A DNA stretch of 64,000 nt. Source: Chelativorans xinjiangensis (GTDB lineage Bacteria > Pseudomonadota > Alphaproteobacteria > Rhizobiales > Rhizobiaceae). Positions 10,642 through 19,986 of the stretch are shown piece after piece (within the stretch, counting starts at the first letter, position 1; each line of letters begins with the position of its first letter). The position numbers were made by a program, and so were the translations under genes. The notes beneath the pieces are model-generated. The model made no database searches. It saw nothing but the letters and a program-made list of their open reading frames with translations, and had not been told where the DNA came from. The stretch is taken from assembly GCF_009812055.1 (NCBI RefSeq), contig NZ_WQNH01000003.1, positions 179,076 to 243,075 of the forward strand. Reading direction: 5' to 3'.

Positions 10642-13632
10642 ATGGCGATGGCGCGGCAAGATCAGGCCAACGACGAATTCTCCCTCACATCCTTCCTCTA
10701 CGGCGGCAACGCCGCCTATATCGAGGAACTCTACGCCGACTACGAGGCCGATCCGGCTTCGGTCAACGAGGACTGGCGGGCCTATTTCAGCCAGCTCAAG
10801 GACAGTGCGGTGGACGTGAAGAAGGCCGCCGCCGGCGCCTCGTGGAAGAAGAAGGGCTGGCCGATCACCGCCAATGGCGAGCTGGTCTCGGCCCTCGACG
10901 GCGACTGGGGGCCGCTGGAGAGCCATTTCGACAACAAGATAAGGGAAAAGGCGGCCAAGATAGGCGCCGCGATGACGGAAGCCGAGGTGCAGCGCGCCAC
11001 GCGGGATTCCGTCCGCGCCATCATGATGATCCGCGCCTACCGCATGCGCGGGCATCTGCACGCCGATCTCGACCCCCTGGGCATCGCCAAGCCGCTGGAG
11101 GATTACAACGAGCTCTCGCCCGAGGCCTACGGCTTCACCGAGGCCGATTTCGACCGGCCGATCTTCATCGACAACGTTCTTGGGCTCGAGACCGCCACCA
11201 TCCGCGACATGCTGGCGATCCTCAAGCGCACCTATTGCTCGACGCTGGGCGTCGAGTTCATGCACATCTCCAACCCCGAGGAGAAGGCCTGGATCCAGGA
11301 ACGCATCGAGGGGCCGGACAAAGGGGTGGACTTCACCGCCAACGGCAAGAAGGCCATCCTGCAGAAGCTGATCGAGGCGGAAGGCTTCGAGCAATTCATC
11401 GACGTGAAATACAAGGGCACCAAGCGCTTCGGCCTCGATGGCGGCGAAGCGCTGATCCCGGCGCTCGAGCAGATCATCAAGCGCGGCGGCCAATTGGGCC
11501 TGAAGGAGATCGTGCTAGGCATGGCCCATCGCGGCCGCCTCAACGTGCTTAGCCAAGTCCTGGCCAAGCCGCACCGCGCCATCTTCCACGAGTTCAAGGG
11601 CGGCTCCGCCGCGCCCGACGACGTGGAGGGCTCCGGCGATGTGAAATACCACCTCGGCGCCTCCTCCGACCGCGAGTTCGACGGCAACACGGTGCACCTG
11701 TCGCTGACGGCCAACCCCTCGCATCTGGAGATCGTCAACCCGGTCGTCATGGGCAAGGCGCGCGCCAAGCAGGACCAGGTCTATGGCCGCACGCGCGAGG
11801 AGGTCGTACCGCTGCCCGAGCGCGCCCGCGTCATGCCGCTGCTCCTGCACGGCGACGCCGCCTTCGCCGGGCAGGGCGTGGTGGCCGAGTGCTTCGGGCT
11901 TTCCGGCCTGCGCGGCCATCGCGTGGCGGGCACCGTGCATTTCATCATCAACAACCAGATCGGCTTCACCACCAATCCGCGCTTCTCGCGCTCCTCGCCC
12001 TACCCCTCGGACGTGGCGAAGATGATCGAGGCGCCGATCTTCCACGTGAACGGCGACGACCCGGAGGCGGTCGTCTATGCGGCAAAGGTGGCGACCGAGT
12101 TCCGCATGCAGTTCCACAAGCCTGTCGTCATCGACATGTTCTGCTACCGCCGCTACGGCCACAACGAGGCCGACGAGCCGGCGTTCACGCAGCCGATCAT
12201 GTACCGCGAGATCCGCAAGCACCCGACGACCGGCGCGATCTATTCCAAGAAGCTCTTGGACGAGGGCCTCGTCACCGACGACGAGATCGAGCAGATGAAG
12301 GCGGACTGGCGCTCCCAGTTGGAGGCCGAGTTCGAGGCCGGCCAGTCCTACAAGCCCAACAAGGCCGACTGGCTGGACGGTGCCTGGTCCGGCTTGAGAA
12401 AAGCCGACAACGAGGACGAGCAGCGCCGCGGCAAGACTGCCGTTCCGGTGAAGACCCTGAAGGAAATCGGCAAGAAGCTGACCGAGGTGCCCGAGGATTT
12501 CGAGGTCCACCGCACCGCCCAGCGCTTCCTCGACAACCGCAAGAAGATGATGGAGTCGGGCGAAGGCATAGACTGGGCGACGGCCGAAGCGCTCGCCTTC
12601 GGCTCCATCCTTCTGGAGGGCAATCCGGTGCGCCTGTCCGGCCAGGATTCCGAGCGCGGCACCTTTTCCCAGCGCCACTCCGTGCTCTACGATCAGCGCG
12701 ACGAGAACCGCTTCATCCCGCTCAACAACCTGGGGCCCCAGCAGTCCTACTACGAGGTCATCAACTCGATGCTCTCCGAGGAGGCCGTGCTTGGCTTCGA
12801 ATACGGCTATTCGCTGGCCGAGCCGCGCGCGCTGACGCTCTGGGAAGCCCAGTTCGGCGACTTCGCCAACGGCGCCCAGGTGGTCATCGACCAGTTCATC
12901 TCGTCCGGCGAGCGCAAGTGGCTCAGGATGTCGGGCCTGGTCTGCCTGCTTCCGCACGGCTATGAGGGCCAGGGGCCGGAGCACTCTTCCGCACGCCTGG
13001 AGCGCTTCCTGCAGATGTGCGCCGAGGACAATATGCAGGTGGCGAACGTCACCACGCCGGCAAACTACTTCCACATCCTGCGCCGGCAGTTGAAGCGCGA
13101 CTTCCGCAAGCCGCTCATCCTGATGACGCCGAAATCGCTCCTGCGCCACAAGCGGGCGGTCTCCACCCTGCCGGAAATGTCCGGCGAGAGCTCCTTCCAT
13201 CGGCTCCTGTGGGACGATGCGCAGTATCTCGACAAGGAGATCAAGCTCGTCAAGGATTCGAAGATCCGCCGCGTCGTCATGTGCTCCGGCAAGGTCTACT
13301 ACGACCTCTACGAGGAGCGCGAGAAGCGCGGCATCAACGACATCTACCTGTTGCGTGTCGAGCAGCTCTACCCCTTCCCGGCAAAGGCGCTGATCACCGA
13401 ATTGTCGCGTTTCCGCAATGCGGAGATGGTCTGGTGCCAGGAGGAGCCCAAGAACATGGGCGCCTGGTCCTTCATCGACCCCTATCTGGAATGGGTGCTG
13501 CAGCACATCGAGGCCAAACACCAGCGCGTGCGCTACACCGGCCGTCCCGCCGCCGCCTCGCCGGCGACGGGGCTCATGTCGAAACATATGGAGCAGCTCG
13601 CGGCCTTCCTGGAAGACGCGTTGGGCAGCTAG
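10642..13632 (+). CDS. sucA: 2-oxoglutarate dehydrogenase E1 component
   Basis: Thiamine-diphosphate-dependent E1 that decarboxylates 2-oxoglutarate and passes the succinyl group to the lipoyl arm of SucB. 996 residues, normal for alphaproteobacteria. The N-terminal segment EFSLTSFLYGGNAAYIEELYADY is the E2-binding region. GMAHRGRLNVL (about 293-303) and the ThDP-binding segment HGDAAFAGQGVVAE ... NNQIGFTT follow, and the C-terminus has the transketolase-like pyrimidine domain with LLPHGYEGQGPEHSSARLER. The start at 10642 gives MAMARQDQ; a second ATG two codons later is possible. sucB follows after a 130-bp repeat-filled gap. Confidence 0.97.
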   Translation: MAMARQDQANDEFSLTSFLYGGNAAYIEELYADYEADPASVNEDWRAYFSQLKDSAVDVKKAAAGASWKKKGWPITANGELVSALDGDWGPLESHFDNKIREKAAKIGAAMTEAEVQRATRDSVRAIMMIRAYRMRGHLHADLDPLGIAKPLEDYNELSPEAYGFTEADFDRPIFIDNVLGLETATIRDMLAILKRTYCSTLGVEFMHISNPEEKAWIQERIEGPDKGVDFTANGKKAILQKLIEAEGFEQFIDVKYKGTKRFGLDGGEALIPALEQIIKRGGQLGLKEIVLGMAHRGRLNVLSQVLAKPHRAIFHEFKGGSAAPDDVEGSGDVKYHLGASSDREFDGNTVHLSLTANPSHLEIVNPVVMGKARAKQDQVYGRTREEVVPLPERARVMPLLLHGDAAFAGQGVVAECFGLSGLRGHRVAGTVHFIINNQIGFTTNPRFSRSSPYPSDVAKMIEAPIFHVNGDDPEAVVYAAKVATEFRMQFHKPVVIDMFCYRRYGHNEADEPAFTQPIMYREIRKHPTTGAIYSKKLLDEGLVTDDEIEQMKADWRSQLEAEFEAGQSYKPNKADWLDGAWSGLRKADNEDEQRRGKTAVPVKTLKEIGKKLTEVPEDFEVHRTAQRFLDNRKKMMESGEGIDWATAEALAFGSILLEGNPVRLSGQDSERGTFSQRHSVLYDQRDENRFIPLNNLGPQQSYYEVINSMLSEEAVLGFEYGYSLAEPRALTLWEAQFGDFANGAQVVIDQFISSGERKWLRMSGLVCLLPHGYEGQGPEHSSARLERFLQMCAEDNMQVANVTTPANYFHILRRQLKRDFRKPLILMTPKSLLRHKRAVSTLPEMSGESSFHRLLWDDAQYLDKEIKLVKDSKIRRVVMCSGKVYYDLYEEREKRGINDIYLLRVEQLYPFPAKALITELSRFRNAEMVWCQEEPKNMGAWSFIDPYLEWVLQHIEAKHQRVRYTGRPAAASPATGLMSKHMEQLAAFLEDALGS

Positions 13633-13727
13633 AGCATGATCCCGAAAGTGGATAGTTTCGGATAAGATCATGCTGAAACAATGAGATAGATCGTGATACC
13701 GAATCCACGAAGAGGTATCACGATCTA
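13631..13727. repeat. Dispersed intergenic repeat with two hairpins between sucA and sucB
   Basis: First stem: AGCATGATC ... GATCATGCT, enclosing CCGAAA/TTTCGG. Second stem: AGATCGTGATACC ... GGTATCACGATCT, 13 bp and perfect. The opening AGAGCATGATCCCGAAA is a familiar Rhizobiales intergenic repeat. It may stabilise or attenuate the sucA-sucB transcript. Confidence 0.75.
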
Positions 13728-13762
13728 GCAACCGATCGAACAGAACCAACGGAAACAGATCC

Positions 13763-15325
13763 ATGGCCACCGAAATCCGCGTTCCCACACTGGGCGAATC
13801 CGTCACCGAGGCGACCATCGGCCGCTGGTTCAAGAATGTCGGCGACGCCATCAAGATCGATGAGCCGATCGTCGAATTGGAGACCGACAAGGTGACCGTC
13901 GAGGTCCCCGCCCCCGCCGCCGGCACGCTCGAGGAGGTCGCCGTCAAGGAAGGCGAAACGGTGGAAGTCGGTGCGCTTCTGGGTGCCATCGCCGACGGCA
14001 AGGCGGCCGGCGCCGAGAAGCCGGCGGAAAAGCCCGCGAAGAAGGAAAAGGCAGAGGGACAGGTGAAGGCGGAGAAAGTCGAGGGACCGGCCGGCGCGGG
14101 CGGCAAGCTCGTCGAGGTCAATGTGCCTTCGGCCGGCGAATCCGTCACCGAGGCCGAGGTCGGCGAGATCTACAAGAAGGTCGGCGACGTGGTGAAGGCC
14201 GACGAGGCCATCTTGGAGCTGGAGACCGACAAGGCCGCTCAGGAGATCATGGCGCCCGTCACCGGCGTGCTGCGCGAACTCATGGTGAAGACGGGCGATG
14301 AGGTTCAGGTCGGCGCCCTTCTCGCCCGCATCGAGGAGGGCGTGGCAGACACCACCGCCGTGAAGAGGGAAAGCGGCGAGGCAGCGGCAGCGCCCGCCGA
14401 AAAAGAGACCGGCGCCGAGGAAACGGCCCGCCCGCCCGCACCCTCCGCCGCCAAACTGTTGAAGGAGCAGGGGCTGAAGGCCTCCGAGATGACCGGCACC
14501 GGCAAGGACGGCCAGGTGCTCAAGGGAGACGTGCTGGCGGCGATGGAGCAGCGCGGCCGCGCCGCGCCCAGCGAGCCCGCCGAGGCGCCGAAGGTCGCCC
14601 GCGCGCCCGCGCCGGCCGAAGACAAGGAGCGCGAGGAGCGCGTGAAGATGACGCGCCTGCGCCAGACAATCGCCCGCAGGCTCAAGGAGGCGCAGCAGAC
14701 GGCTGCCATGCTCACCACCTTCAACGAGGTGGACATGACGGCGGTGATGGACCTGCGCAAGAAGTACAAGGACCTGTTCGAGAAGAAGCACGGCGTGAAG
14801 CTGGGCTTCATGGGCTTCTTCACGAAGGCGGTGTGCCACGCGCTGCATGAGATCCCGGCAGTGAACGCCGAGATCGACGGCACCGACATCGTCTACAAGA
14901 ACTTCTGCCACATCGGCGTCGCCGTCGGCACAGAGCGCGGCCTTGTCGTTCCCGTCGTGCGCGATGCCGACCGCATGGGGATCGCCGAGGCAGAGAAGGA
15001 GATTGGCCGGCTGGGCGCGGCCGCCCGCGACGGCAAATTGTCGATGGCCGAGATGCAGGGCGGCACCTTCACCATCTCCAATGGCGGCGTCTACGGCTCA
15101 CTGATGTCGACACCAATACTGAACGCCCCGCAGTCGGGCATCCTCGGCATGCACAAGATCCAGGAACGGCCGATGGTCGTCGGCGGCGAGATTAAGATCC
15201 GCCCGATGATGTACCTGGCGCTCTCCTACGATCACCGCATCGTCGACGGCAAGGAAGCGGTGACCTTCCTCGTGCGCGTCAAGGAGGTGCTGGAGGATCC
15301 GGAGCGGCTGGTGCTCGATCTTTAG
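13763..15325 (+). CDS. sucB: 2-oxoglutarate dehydrogenase E2 (dihydrolipoyl succinyltransferase) with two lipoyl domains
   Basis: 520 residues, longer than the roughly 400-residue single-lipoyl E2o typical of proteobacteria. Lipoyl domain 1 has its lipoylated Lys43 in [11 protein letters not shown]. After an Ala/Lys/Glu linker (78-112), a second lipoyl domain (about 114-193) has Lys157 in [11 protein letters not shown]. The E1/E3-binding domain is near 228-268 ([23 protein letters not shown]). The catalytic core ends with [10 protein letters not shown], with active-site His491. The core sequence is E2o-like and the sucA neighbour supports the substrate. The second lipoyl domain has diverged from the first, so the duplication is not recent. 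Confidence 0.95.
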   Translation: MATEIRVPTLGESVTEATIGRWFKNVGDAIKIDEPIVELETDKVTVEVPAPAAGTLEEVAVKEGETVEVGALLGAIADGKAAGAEKPAEKPAKKEKAEGQVKAEKVEGPAGAGGKLVEVNVPSAGESVTEAEVGEIYKKVGDVVKADEAILELETDKAAQEIMAPVTGVLRELMVKTGDEVQVGALLARIEEGVADTTAVKRESGEAAAAPAEKETGAEETARPPAPSAAKLLKEQGLKASEMTGTGKDGQVLKGDVLAAMEQRGRAAPSEPAEAPKVARAPAPAEDKEREERVKMTRLRQTIARRLKEAQQTAAMLTTFNEVDMTAVMDLRKKYKDLFEKKHGVKLGFMGFFTKAVCHALHEIPAVNAEIDGTDIVYKNFCHIGVAVGTERGLVVPVVRDADRMGIAEAEKEIGRLGAAARDGKLSMAEMQGGTFTISNGGVYGSLMSTPILNAPQSGILGMHKIQERPMVVGGEIKIRPMMYLALSYDHRIVDGKEAVTFLVRVKEVLEDPERLVLDL

Positions 15326-15380
15326 GATAAGGAAGGGTCAGGGGGACTTGCTCATGTCCGGAGACGACGATTCTCTGTCA

Positions 15381-15565
15381 CGCCCCCCTCTGCCCTGCCG
15401 GGCACCTCCCCCACGAGGGGGGAGATTGCGCCTGCCGCGTGCTTCGGCGTTTCTCCCGCCACGTGCTTCTGCGTTTCTCCTGCCACGCCGAAGATTGGCG
15501 AAGCCATCGATGACAGCTGATCTCCCCCCTCGTGGGGGAGATGCCCGGCAGAGCAGAGGGGGGCG
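15381..15565. repeat. Long inverted repeat element (CCCCCCTCTGCCCTGCC type), copy 1
   Basis: A 46-bp arm at 15381-15426 and its reverse complement at 15520-15565 match at 44 of 46 bases. They enclose about 93 bp that contains short direct repeats (GTGCTTCGGCGTTTCTCC / GTGCTTCTGCGTTTCTCC). Each arm itself holds the small hairpin CTCCCCCACGAGGGGGGAG. A second copy with a different centre is at 51596-51748. The element fills most of the 303-bp sucB-LysE gap; I see no gene there. Confidence 0.9.
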
Positions 15566-15628
15566 CGAAGGGGCGCTGACCTTTCCGGATAGCCGACCGT
15601 CCCGCCCCACCTTCCCGGAGTCCCGCCG

Positions 15629-16240
15629 ATGAGCATCGAGTTCCTCGTCACCTCCCTGATCGTCATCCTCATCCCCGGCACCGGCGTCGTCTACACCGTC
15701 GCTACGGGCCTTGCGGCCGGTCGCAGGGCGAGTTTCGCCGCTGCCTTCGGCTGCACGCTCGGCATCCTGCCGGCCCTCTTTGCTTCCGTTGTCGGCCTTG
15801 CCGCCCTTCTCCACACGAGTGCGCTGTTGTTCCAGGCGATCAAGCTCGCCGGCGTCGCCTATCTTCTCTATCTCGCCTGGCAGACCCTGAAGGAAGCAGG
15901 CCCGCTCAGGATCAATGCCGGCGAACGCCGGCCGCTGGCCGCGATGGCGGTCGTCAGGACCGGCTTCCTGATCAACATCCTCAACCCGAAGCTTTCCCTC
16001 TTCTTCCTCGCCTTCCTGCCGCAGTTCATCGATCCCGCCGCCGGCTCGGTCAGCCAGATGCTCATCCTCGGCGCCGTCTTCATGGCCATGACCTTTGCCG
16101 TCTTCCTCGTCTATGGCGGCTTCGCCGCCCTCGTCGGCGAGAAGGTCTTGAGAAGCGAGACGGTGATGAAGTGGATGCGGCGCGCGACGGCCGCCGCCTT
16201 TGCCGGCTTTGGCCTGCGCCTCGCCTTCGCTGACCGATAA
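15629..16240 (+). CDS. LysE/RhtB family amino-acid exporter
   Basis: 203-residue inner-membrane protein with about six hydrophobic segments and the family signature near the N-terminus, [54 protein letters not shown] in the middle is the second hallmark. The family exports amino acids or their derivatives; the substrate is unknown here. It is inserted between sucB and lpdA in the same direction, so it may share their transcript, although the large inverted repeat upstream could separate it. Confidence 0.9.
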   Translation: MSIEFLVTSLIVILIPGTGVVYTVATGLAAGRRASFAAAFGCTLGILPALFASVVGLAALLHTSALLFQAIKLAGVAYLLYLAWQTLKEAGPLRINAGERRPLAAMAVVRTGFLINILNPKLSLFFLAFLPQFIDPAAGSVSQMLILGAVFMAMTFAVFLVYGGFAALVGEKVLRSETVMKWMRRATAAAFAGFGLRLAFADR

Positions 16241-16287
16241 TCCTCACCGAACCAACACGCCGCCTTCCACCCCAAACGGAGAGAACG

Positions 16288-17700
16288 ATGCCCACCACCT
16301 ACGACGTCGTCGTGATCGGAACCGGCCCCGGAGGCTATGTCTGCGCCATCAAGGCAGCCCAACTCGGCCTGAAGACGGCAGTGGTGGAGAAGCGGCCGAA
16401 CCATGGCGGCACCTGCGTCAATGTCGGCTGCATCCCGTCGAAGGCGCTGCTGCATGCCACCGAGATGTTCGCCGAGGCCGGGCATTCCTTTGCCGACCTC
16501 GGCATCGACGTCGGAAAGCCGAAATTCGACCTGAAAAAGATGCTGGCCCACAAGGACAAGACGGTCGAGCAGAACGTCAAGGGCCTCGACTTCCTGATGA
16601 AGAAGAACAAGATCGACGTCTTCCGCGGCACCGGCAGGATCGCCGCCGCCGGCAAGGTGGTGGTCGCCGGCGAGGACGGCAAGGAAGAGACGGTCGAGAC
16701 GAAGAACATCGTCATCGCCACCGGCTCGGACGTCGCCGGCATCCCCGGCGTCGACGTCAAGTTCGACGAGAAGGTGATCGTCTCCTCCACCGGCGCGCTG
16801 GAGCTGACCAAGGTGCCGGAGACCATGGTGGTGGTCGGCGGCGGCGTCATCGGGCTGGAGTTGGGCTCGGTGTGGGCGCGGCTGGGCGCCAAGGTGACGG
16901 TCGTCGAATATCTCGACACCCTCCTTGCCGGCATGGACGGCGAGGTGGCCAAGCAGTTCCAGCGCATGCTGTCCAAGCAGGGCTTCACCTTCCACCTGGG
17001 CGCCAAGGTGACGGACGTCTCCAAGGCGGGCAAAGGCGCCAAGGTGACCTTCGAGCCGACCAACGGCGATGCCTCCCAGACCGTCGAGGCCGCCGTCGTT
17101 CTGGTGGCCACCGGCCGCAGGCCCTTCACCGACGGGCTGGGGCTGAAGGAAGCGGGCGTGGAGGTGGACGAGCGCGGCCGCGTGAAGACCGATGGGCACC
17201 TGGGAACCAACGTGAAGGGCATCTACGCCATTGGCGACGTGATCGCCGGTCCGATGCTCGCCCACAAGGCCGAGGACGAGGGCGTCGCCGTTGCCGAGAT
17301 CATCGCCGGCCAGGCCGGCCACGTGAACTACGACGTCATCCCCGGCGTCGTCTATACGAGCCCCGAGATCGCCTCCGTCGGCAAGACGGAGGAGGAGCTG
17401 AAGAAAGCCGGCGTGGAATACAACGCCGGCAAATTCCCCTTCAGCGCCAACGGCCGCGCCCGCTCCATGCTGCACACGGACGGTTTCGTGAAGATCCTCG
17501 CCGACAAGAAGACCGACCGCGTGCTCGGCGCGCATATCGTCGGTTTCGGCGCCGGCGAGATGATCCACGAGGCGGCGGTGCTGATGGAGTTCGGCGGCTC
17601 GTCCGAGGATCTCGCCCGCACCTGCCACGCCCACCCGACCATGTCGGAAGCGGTCAAGGAGGCCGCGCTCGCCACCTTCGCCAAGCCGATCCATTCCTGA
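16288..17700 (+). CDS. lpdA: Dihydrolipoyl dehydrogenase (E3)
   Basis: FAD-dependent E3 that reoxidises the dihydrolipoyl arm of the 2-oxoglutarate dehydrogenase complex and reduces NAD. 470 residues. It has the FAD-binding [10 protein letters not shown] (11-20), the redox-active disulfide Cys43/Cys48 in [12 protein letters not shown], the NAD-binding [11 protein letters not shown], and the C-terminal catalytic pair His449/Glu454 in HAHPTMSE. It closes the mdh-suc block; its linkage to sucAB suggests it serves this complex. Confidence 0.97.
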   Translation: MPTTYDVVVIGTGPGGYVCAIKAAQLGLKTAVVEKRPNHGGTCVNVGCIPSKALLHATEMFAEAGHSFADLGIDVGKPKFDLKKMLAHKDKTVEQNVKGLDFLMKKNKIDVFRGTGRIAAAGKVVVAGEDGKEETVETKNIVIATGSDVAGIPGVDVKFDEKVIVSSTGALELTKVPETMVVVGGGVIGLELGSVWARLGAKVTVVEYLDTLLAGMDGEVAKQFQRMLSKQGFTFHLGAKVTDVSKAGKGAKVTFEPTNGDASQTVEAAVVLVATGRRPFTDGLGLKEAGVEVDERGRVKTDGHLGTNVKGIYAIGDVIAGPMLAHKAEDEGVAVAEIIAGQAGHVNYDVIPGVVYTSPEIASVGKTEEELKKAGVEYNAGKFPFSANGRARSMLHTDGFVKILADKKTDRVLGAHIVGFGAGEMIHEAAVLMEFGGSSEDLARTCHAHPTMSEAVKEAALATFAKPIHS

Positions 17701-17718
17701 CTGGAAGCGCGCCGACCT

Positions 17719-17822
17719 TACAGCGCCGTGCGTCCTTTAGGACGCACAAAGGACGCTGTAGGTGATTGAATCTACGCATCGTGCTTCTCGAAAATCGATT
17801 CCGATTTTCGAGCCGATGCGTT
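17719..17822. repeat. Dispersed Rhizobiales intergenic repeat with two hairpins
   Basis: The first half has an outer stem TACAGCG ... CGCTGTA around the inner hairpin GTGCGTCC-TTTA-GGACGCAC. The second half has CTCGAAAATCG-ATTC-CGATTTTCGAG. The element reaches the stop codon of the TraB/GumN gene at 17821, so the two convergent genes end on either side of it. A diverged partial copy is at 28582-28645. Confidence 0.8.
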
Positions 17823-18888
17823 AGTCGGCGCGGCTGACCGTGTAGCCTTCCTCGCGCAGCAGCGCGACAAGCCCCGTCTCGCCCGGCAGATGCAGCGCGC
17901 CGACGGCGATGAAGGCTCCGCCCTCCTCGAGCAGGGGAATGGCCCGCTCGGCCATGACCCTGTTGCGGGCCTTGATCAGTTTCTCCTCGAAGGCCGCGGA
18001 GCCGGCCGCGAACTGTGCGCCTTGCGGCAGCAGGCTCGTGATCGCCGGCAGGACCATGCCGATATCACCGTCGAGATAGAGCCCGATCATGGTTTCGGTG
18101 ACGTCGTCCACGTTCTCGCCCAGGTCGATCGTGCTGATAAGCCCCTCGATATGCATCTCCATCGGCAGCGAGGCTATGGCCGAAAACTGCTCTCTCGCCG
18201 TTTCGAGGCCGACAAGCCGCTTGCCCGCCGCCCTCGCGTCCCTTGCAAGCTTGTCATCGAGCACCACCGCGCCCGCCTCCTGCCGCTCCACCTCGCAGGC
18301 CGGCTGCGCGACGAGCGAGAGAAGCATCCACGGCTTCAGCTTGACGACGCTCTGGAGCGGCACGCCGTAGGTTTGAAGAGCGGTGCGAAGCCGCTCCTGC
18401 TCTTCGAGCGTCAGATGGTCGGTCAGCGCCTCTCCGGGCGGGAACATCATCAGCTCCGGCGTTTCCGCCAGAGCCGCCATCAACACCTTCTGGTCGAGCA
18501 CGTCCGTGGTCTCGATGGCGACGGTATCCGCTGCGGCGAAGGCGGCTTGTGCCGCGGCCGGCATCGCCACCACCCGCGGGTCCGTCATGTGCATTGTGCC
18601 GAACAGGAAGGAGGGCGCGCCGCCCCTCCCCTCGACACGCCACAACAGCCCCTCGCCATTGGGCGTGGCCGCGGCCTCCTCCCGCATCCGCCGCAAAAGC
18701 GCCGGATCGCGCTCGGAAAGCGCTTCGACGAGATTGGTGCCCTCGCAGGCCACCTCCTCGGCGCGGGCACGCCCGCTGACAAGAACCAGCACCGCTGCGA
18801 AGAACAGTACGAACAGGAGATTGACCGCCGCCACGAGGCTCAGCGAAAGGGCGGCAACGCGGTCGGCGAGGGCACGGGTTCGTTTCAT
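17821..18888 (-). CDS. TraB/GumN family protein, membrane-anchored or secreted
   Basis: 355 residues from the ATG at 18888. The N-terminal hydrophobic stretch (about 10-35, ending ARA|EE) looks like a signal peptide or anchor. The body shows TraB/GumN features: the FLFGTMHMTDPRV motif near the start and GAFIAVGALHLPGETGLVALLREEGY at the C-terminus, where paired His and Glu residues suggest a metal-dependent hydrolase (Tiki-like) fold. The physiological role is unknown. A start at 18918 would add ten residues upstream of a typical signal sequence and is less likely. Confidence 0.88.
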   Translation of the reverse strand: MKRTRALADRVAALSLSLVAAVNLLFVLFFAAVLVLVSGRARAEEVACEGTNLVEALSERDPALLRRMREEAAATPNGEGLLWRVEGRGGAPSFLFGTMHMTDPRVVAMPAAAQAAFAAADTVAIETTDVLDQKVLMAALAETPELMMFPPGEALTDHLTLEEQERLRTALQTYGVPLQSVVKLKPWMLLSLVAQPACEVERQEAGAVVLDDKLARDARAAGKRLVGLETAREQFSAIASLPMEMHIEGLISTIDLGENVDDVTETMIGLYLDGDIGMVLPAITSLLPQGAQFAAGSAAFEEKLIKARNRVMAERAIPLLEEGGAFIAVGALHLPGETGLVALLREEGYTVSRAD

Positions 18889-18951
18889 GGGTTCGTTGTT
18901 ACCGCATGAAAGCGGCAAAAACCGTTAAGCCGGCCATGCAAATTGCGCTCT

Positions 18952-19893
18952 TCACGCACGCGGATGCGCATTGTCGTAGATCTCCAGGAGCCGCGAGGTA
19001 TCGACTGCCGTGTAAACCTGCGTCGTCGACAGGCTGGCGTGGCCCAAAAGCTCCTGGATGGCGCGCAGGTCGCCGCCGCGGCCAAGCAGATGGGTGGCGA
19101 AAGAGTGGCGGAGCGCATGCGGCGTTGCCGTCTCCGGCAGGTTGAGCGCGGAGCGCATCTTCTTCATCTCGCGCTGGACGATGGCCGGCTGCAGGGCTCC
19201 GCCCCGTACGCCGCGGAAAAGCGGCGCCTCGGCGCTGAGATGATAAGGGCAGAGCCGGCGGTATTCGGCAACGGCCTGGAAGACCACCGGCAGCACCGGC
19301 ACCACCCGGGTCTTACCACCCTTGCCCGTCACGCGCAGCGTGCTGTCTCCGGCCGTCGCGACGTCTCCGCCCCTAAGGGCAAGCGCTTCGCCGATGCGCA
19401 GGCCCGCGCCGTAGAGCAGCGCAAGCACGGCGGCATTGCGCGCGGCGACCCACGGCTCCTCCGCAAGCTGCCCCTCGCCCGAGGCGACGCGCCGCGCATC
19501 GGCCGCCGTCAGCGGCTTCGGCAGGCCCTTCGGCGCCCGTGGCGCGCGCAGCGCCCCGGCGCCCGCCGCATTCACCAGCCCGCGACGCTCCAGATAGCGC
19601 AGCAGCGAGCGGATGCCGGCAAGCCCCCGGCCGAGCGTGCGCGCCCCGGCGCCGCCGTTGCGCCGCGAGGCCAGGAAAGCGCGCAGGTCCGCCGGCCGCA
19701 GGTCGGCGATCTCGGCGATCCCCGGCGCACCGCCGCAATGGCCGGTGAGAAACTGCAGAAGCTGCCGCGTGTCCCGCTCATAGGCTTCCACTGTCAGCCG
19801 CGCCAGCCGCCGCTCTTGGCTGAGCGCGGTCAGCCACGCAGCGCGCGCCCTTTGCAGGTCGGGCTTTGCGGAAACGAGAAATTCTTCGCTCAT
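18952..19893 (-). CDS. xerC: Tyrosine recombinase XerC
   Basis: 313 residues. The N-terminal SAM-like core-binding domain contains LTVEAYERDTRQLLQFL. The catalytic domain contains the first Arg in GAGLRIGEALALR, Lys in VTGKGGKTR, His259-x-x-Arg262 in HALRHSFATHLL, His285 in LLGHASLSTT and the nucleophile Tyr294 in TQVYTAVD. It acts with XerD at dif to resolve chromosome dimers. It is a core housekeeping recombinase, not an integrase, and no attachment site or prophage gene is seen beside it. Confidence 0.93.
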   Translation of the reverse strand: MSEEFLVSAKPDLQRARAAWLTALSQERRLARLTVEAYERDTRQLLQFLTGHCGGAPGIAEIADLRPADLRAFLASRRNGGAGARTLGRGLAGIRSLLRYLERRGLVNAAGAGALRAPRAPKGLPKPLTAADARRVASGEGQLAEEPWVAARNAAVLALLYGAGLRIGEALALRGGDVATAGDSTLRVTGKGGKTRVVPVLPVVFQAVAEYRRLCPYHLSAEAPLFRGVRGGALQPAIVQREMKKMRSALNLPETATPHALRHSFATHLLGRGGDLRAIQELLGHASLSTTQVYTAVDTSRLLEIYDNAHPRA

Positions 19894-19980
19894 TCTTCAC
19901 CCGATGCTAAACCTCAGGGGCGATGGTCCTGCCGTCAGGCAGGCACTGTCGCCCCTTGGGGTTAGCATCGGGTGAAGAAT
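19891..19980. repeat. Large imperfect palindrome filling the gap between xerC and the DUF2066 gene
   Basis: A left arm from 19891 (CATTCTTCACCCGATGCTAA) pairs with a right arm ending at 19980 (TTAGCATCGGGTGAAGAATG). The first 20 bases are perfectly complementary and overall about 41 of 44 pairs match. The left arm contains the xerC start codon (CAT at 19891-19893), so the hairpin includes the xerC initiation region on the minus-strand transcript. Confidence 0.85.
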
Positions 19981-19986
19981 GCCTTG

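Noticed and set aside
11515..14148. Very long open frame (about 877 codons) antisense to sucA and the start of sucB
   Set aside because: High-GC codon bias opens shadow frames; the translation is low in recognisable motifs and sucA/sucB on the other strand are unambiguous.
18952..19893. Phage or island integrase
   Set aside because: Sequence and size fit XerC, and no attachment repeats, tRNA or phage genes are adjacent.
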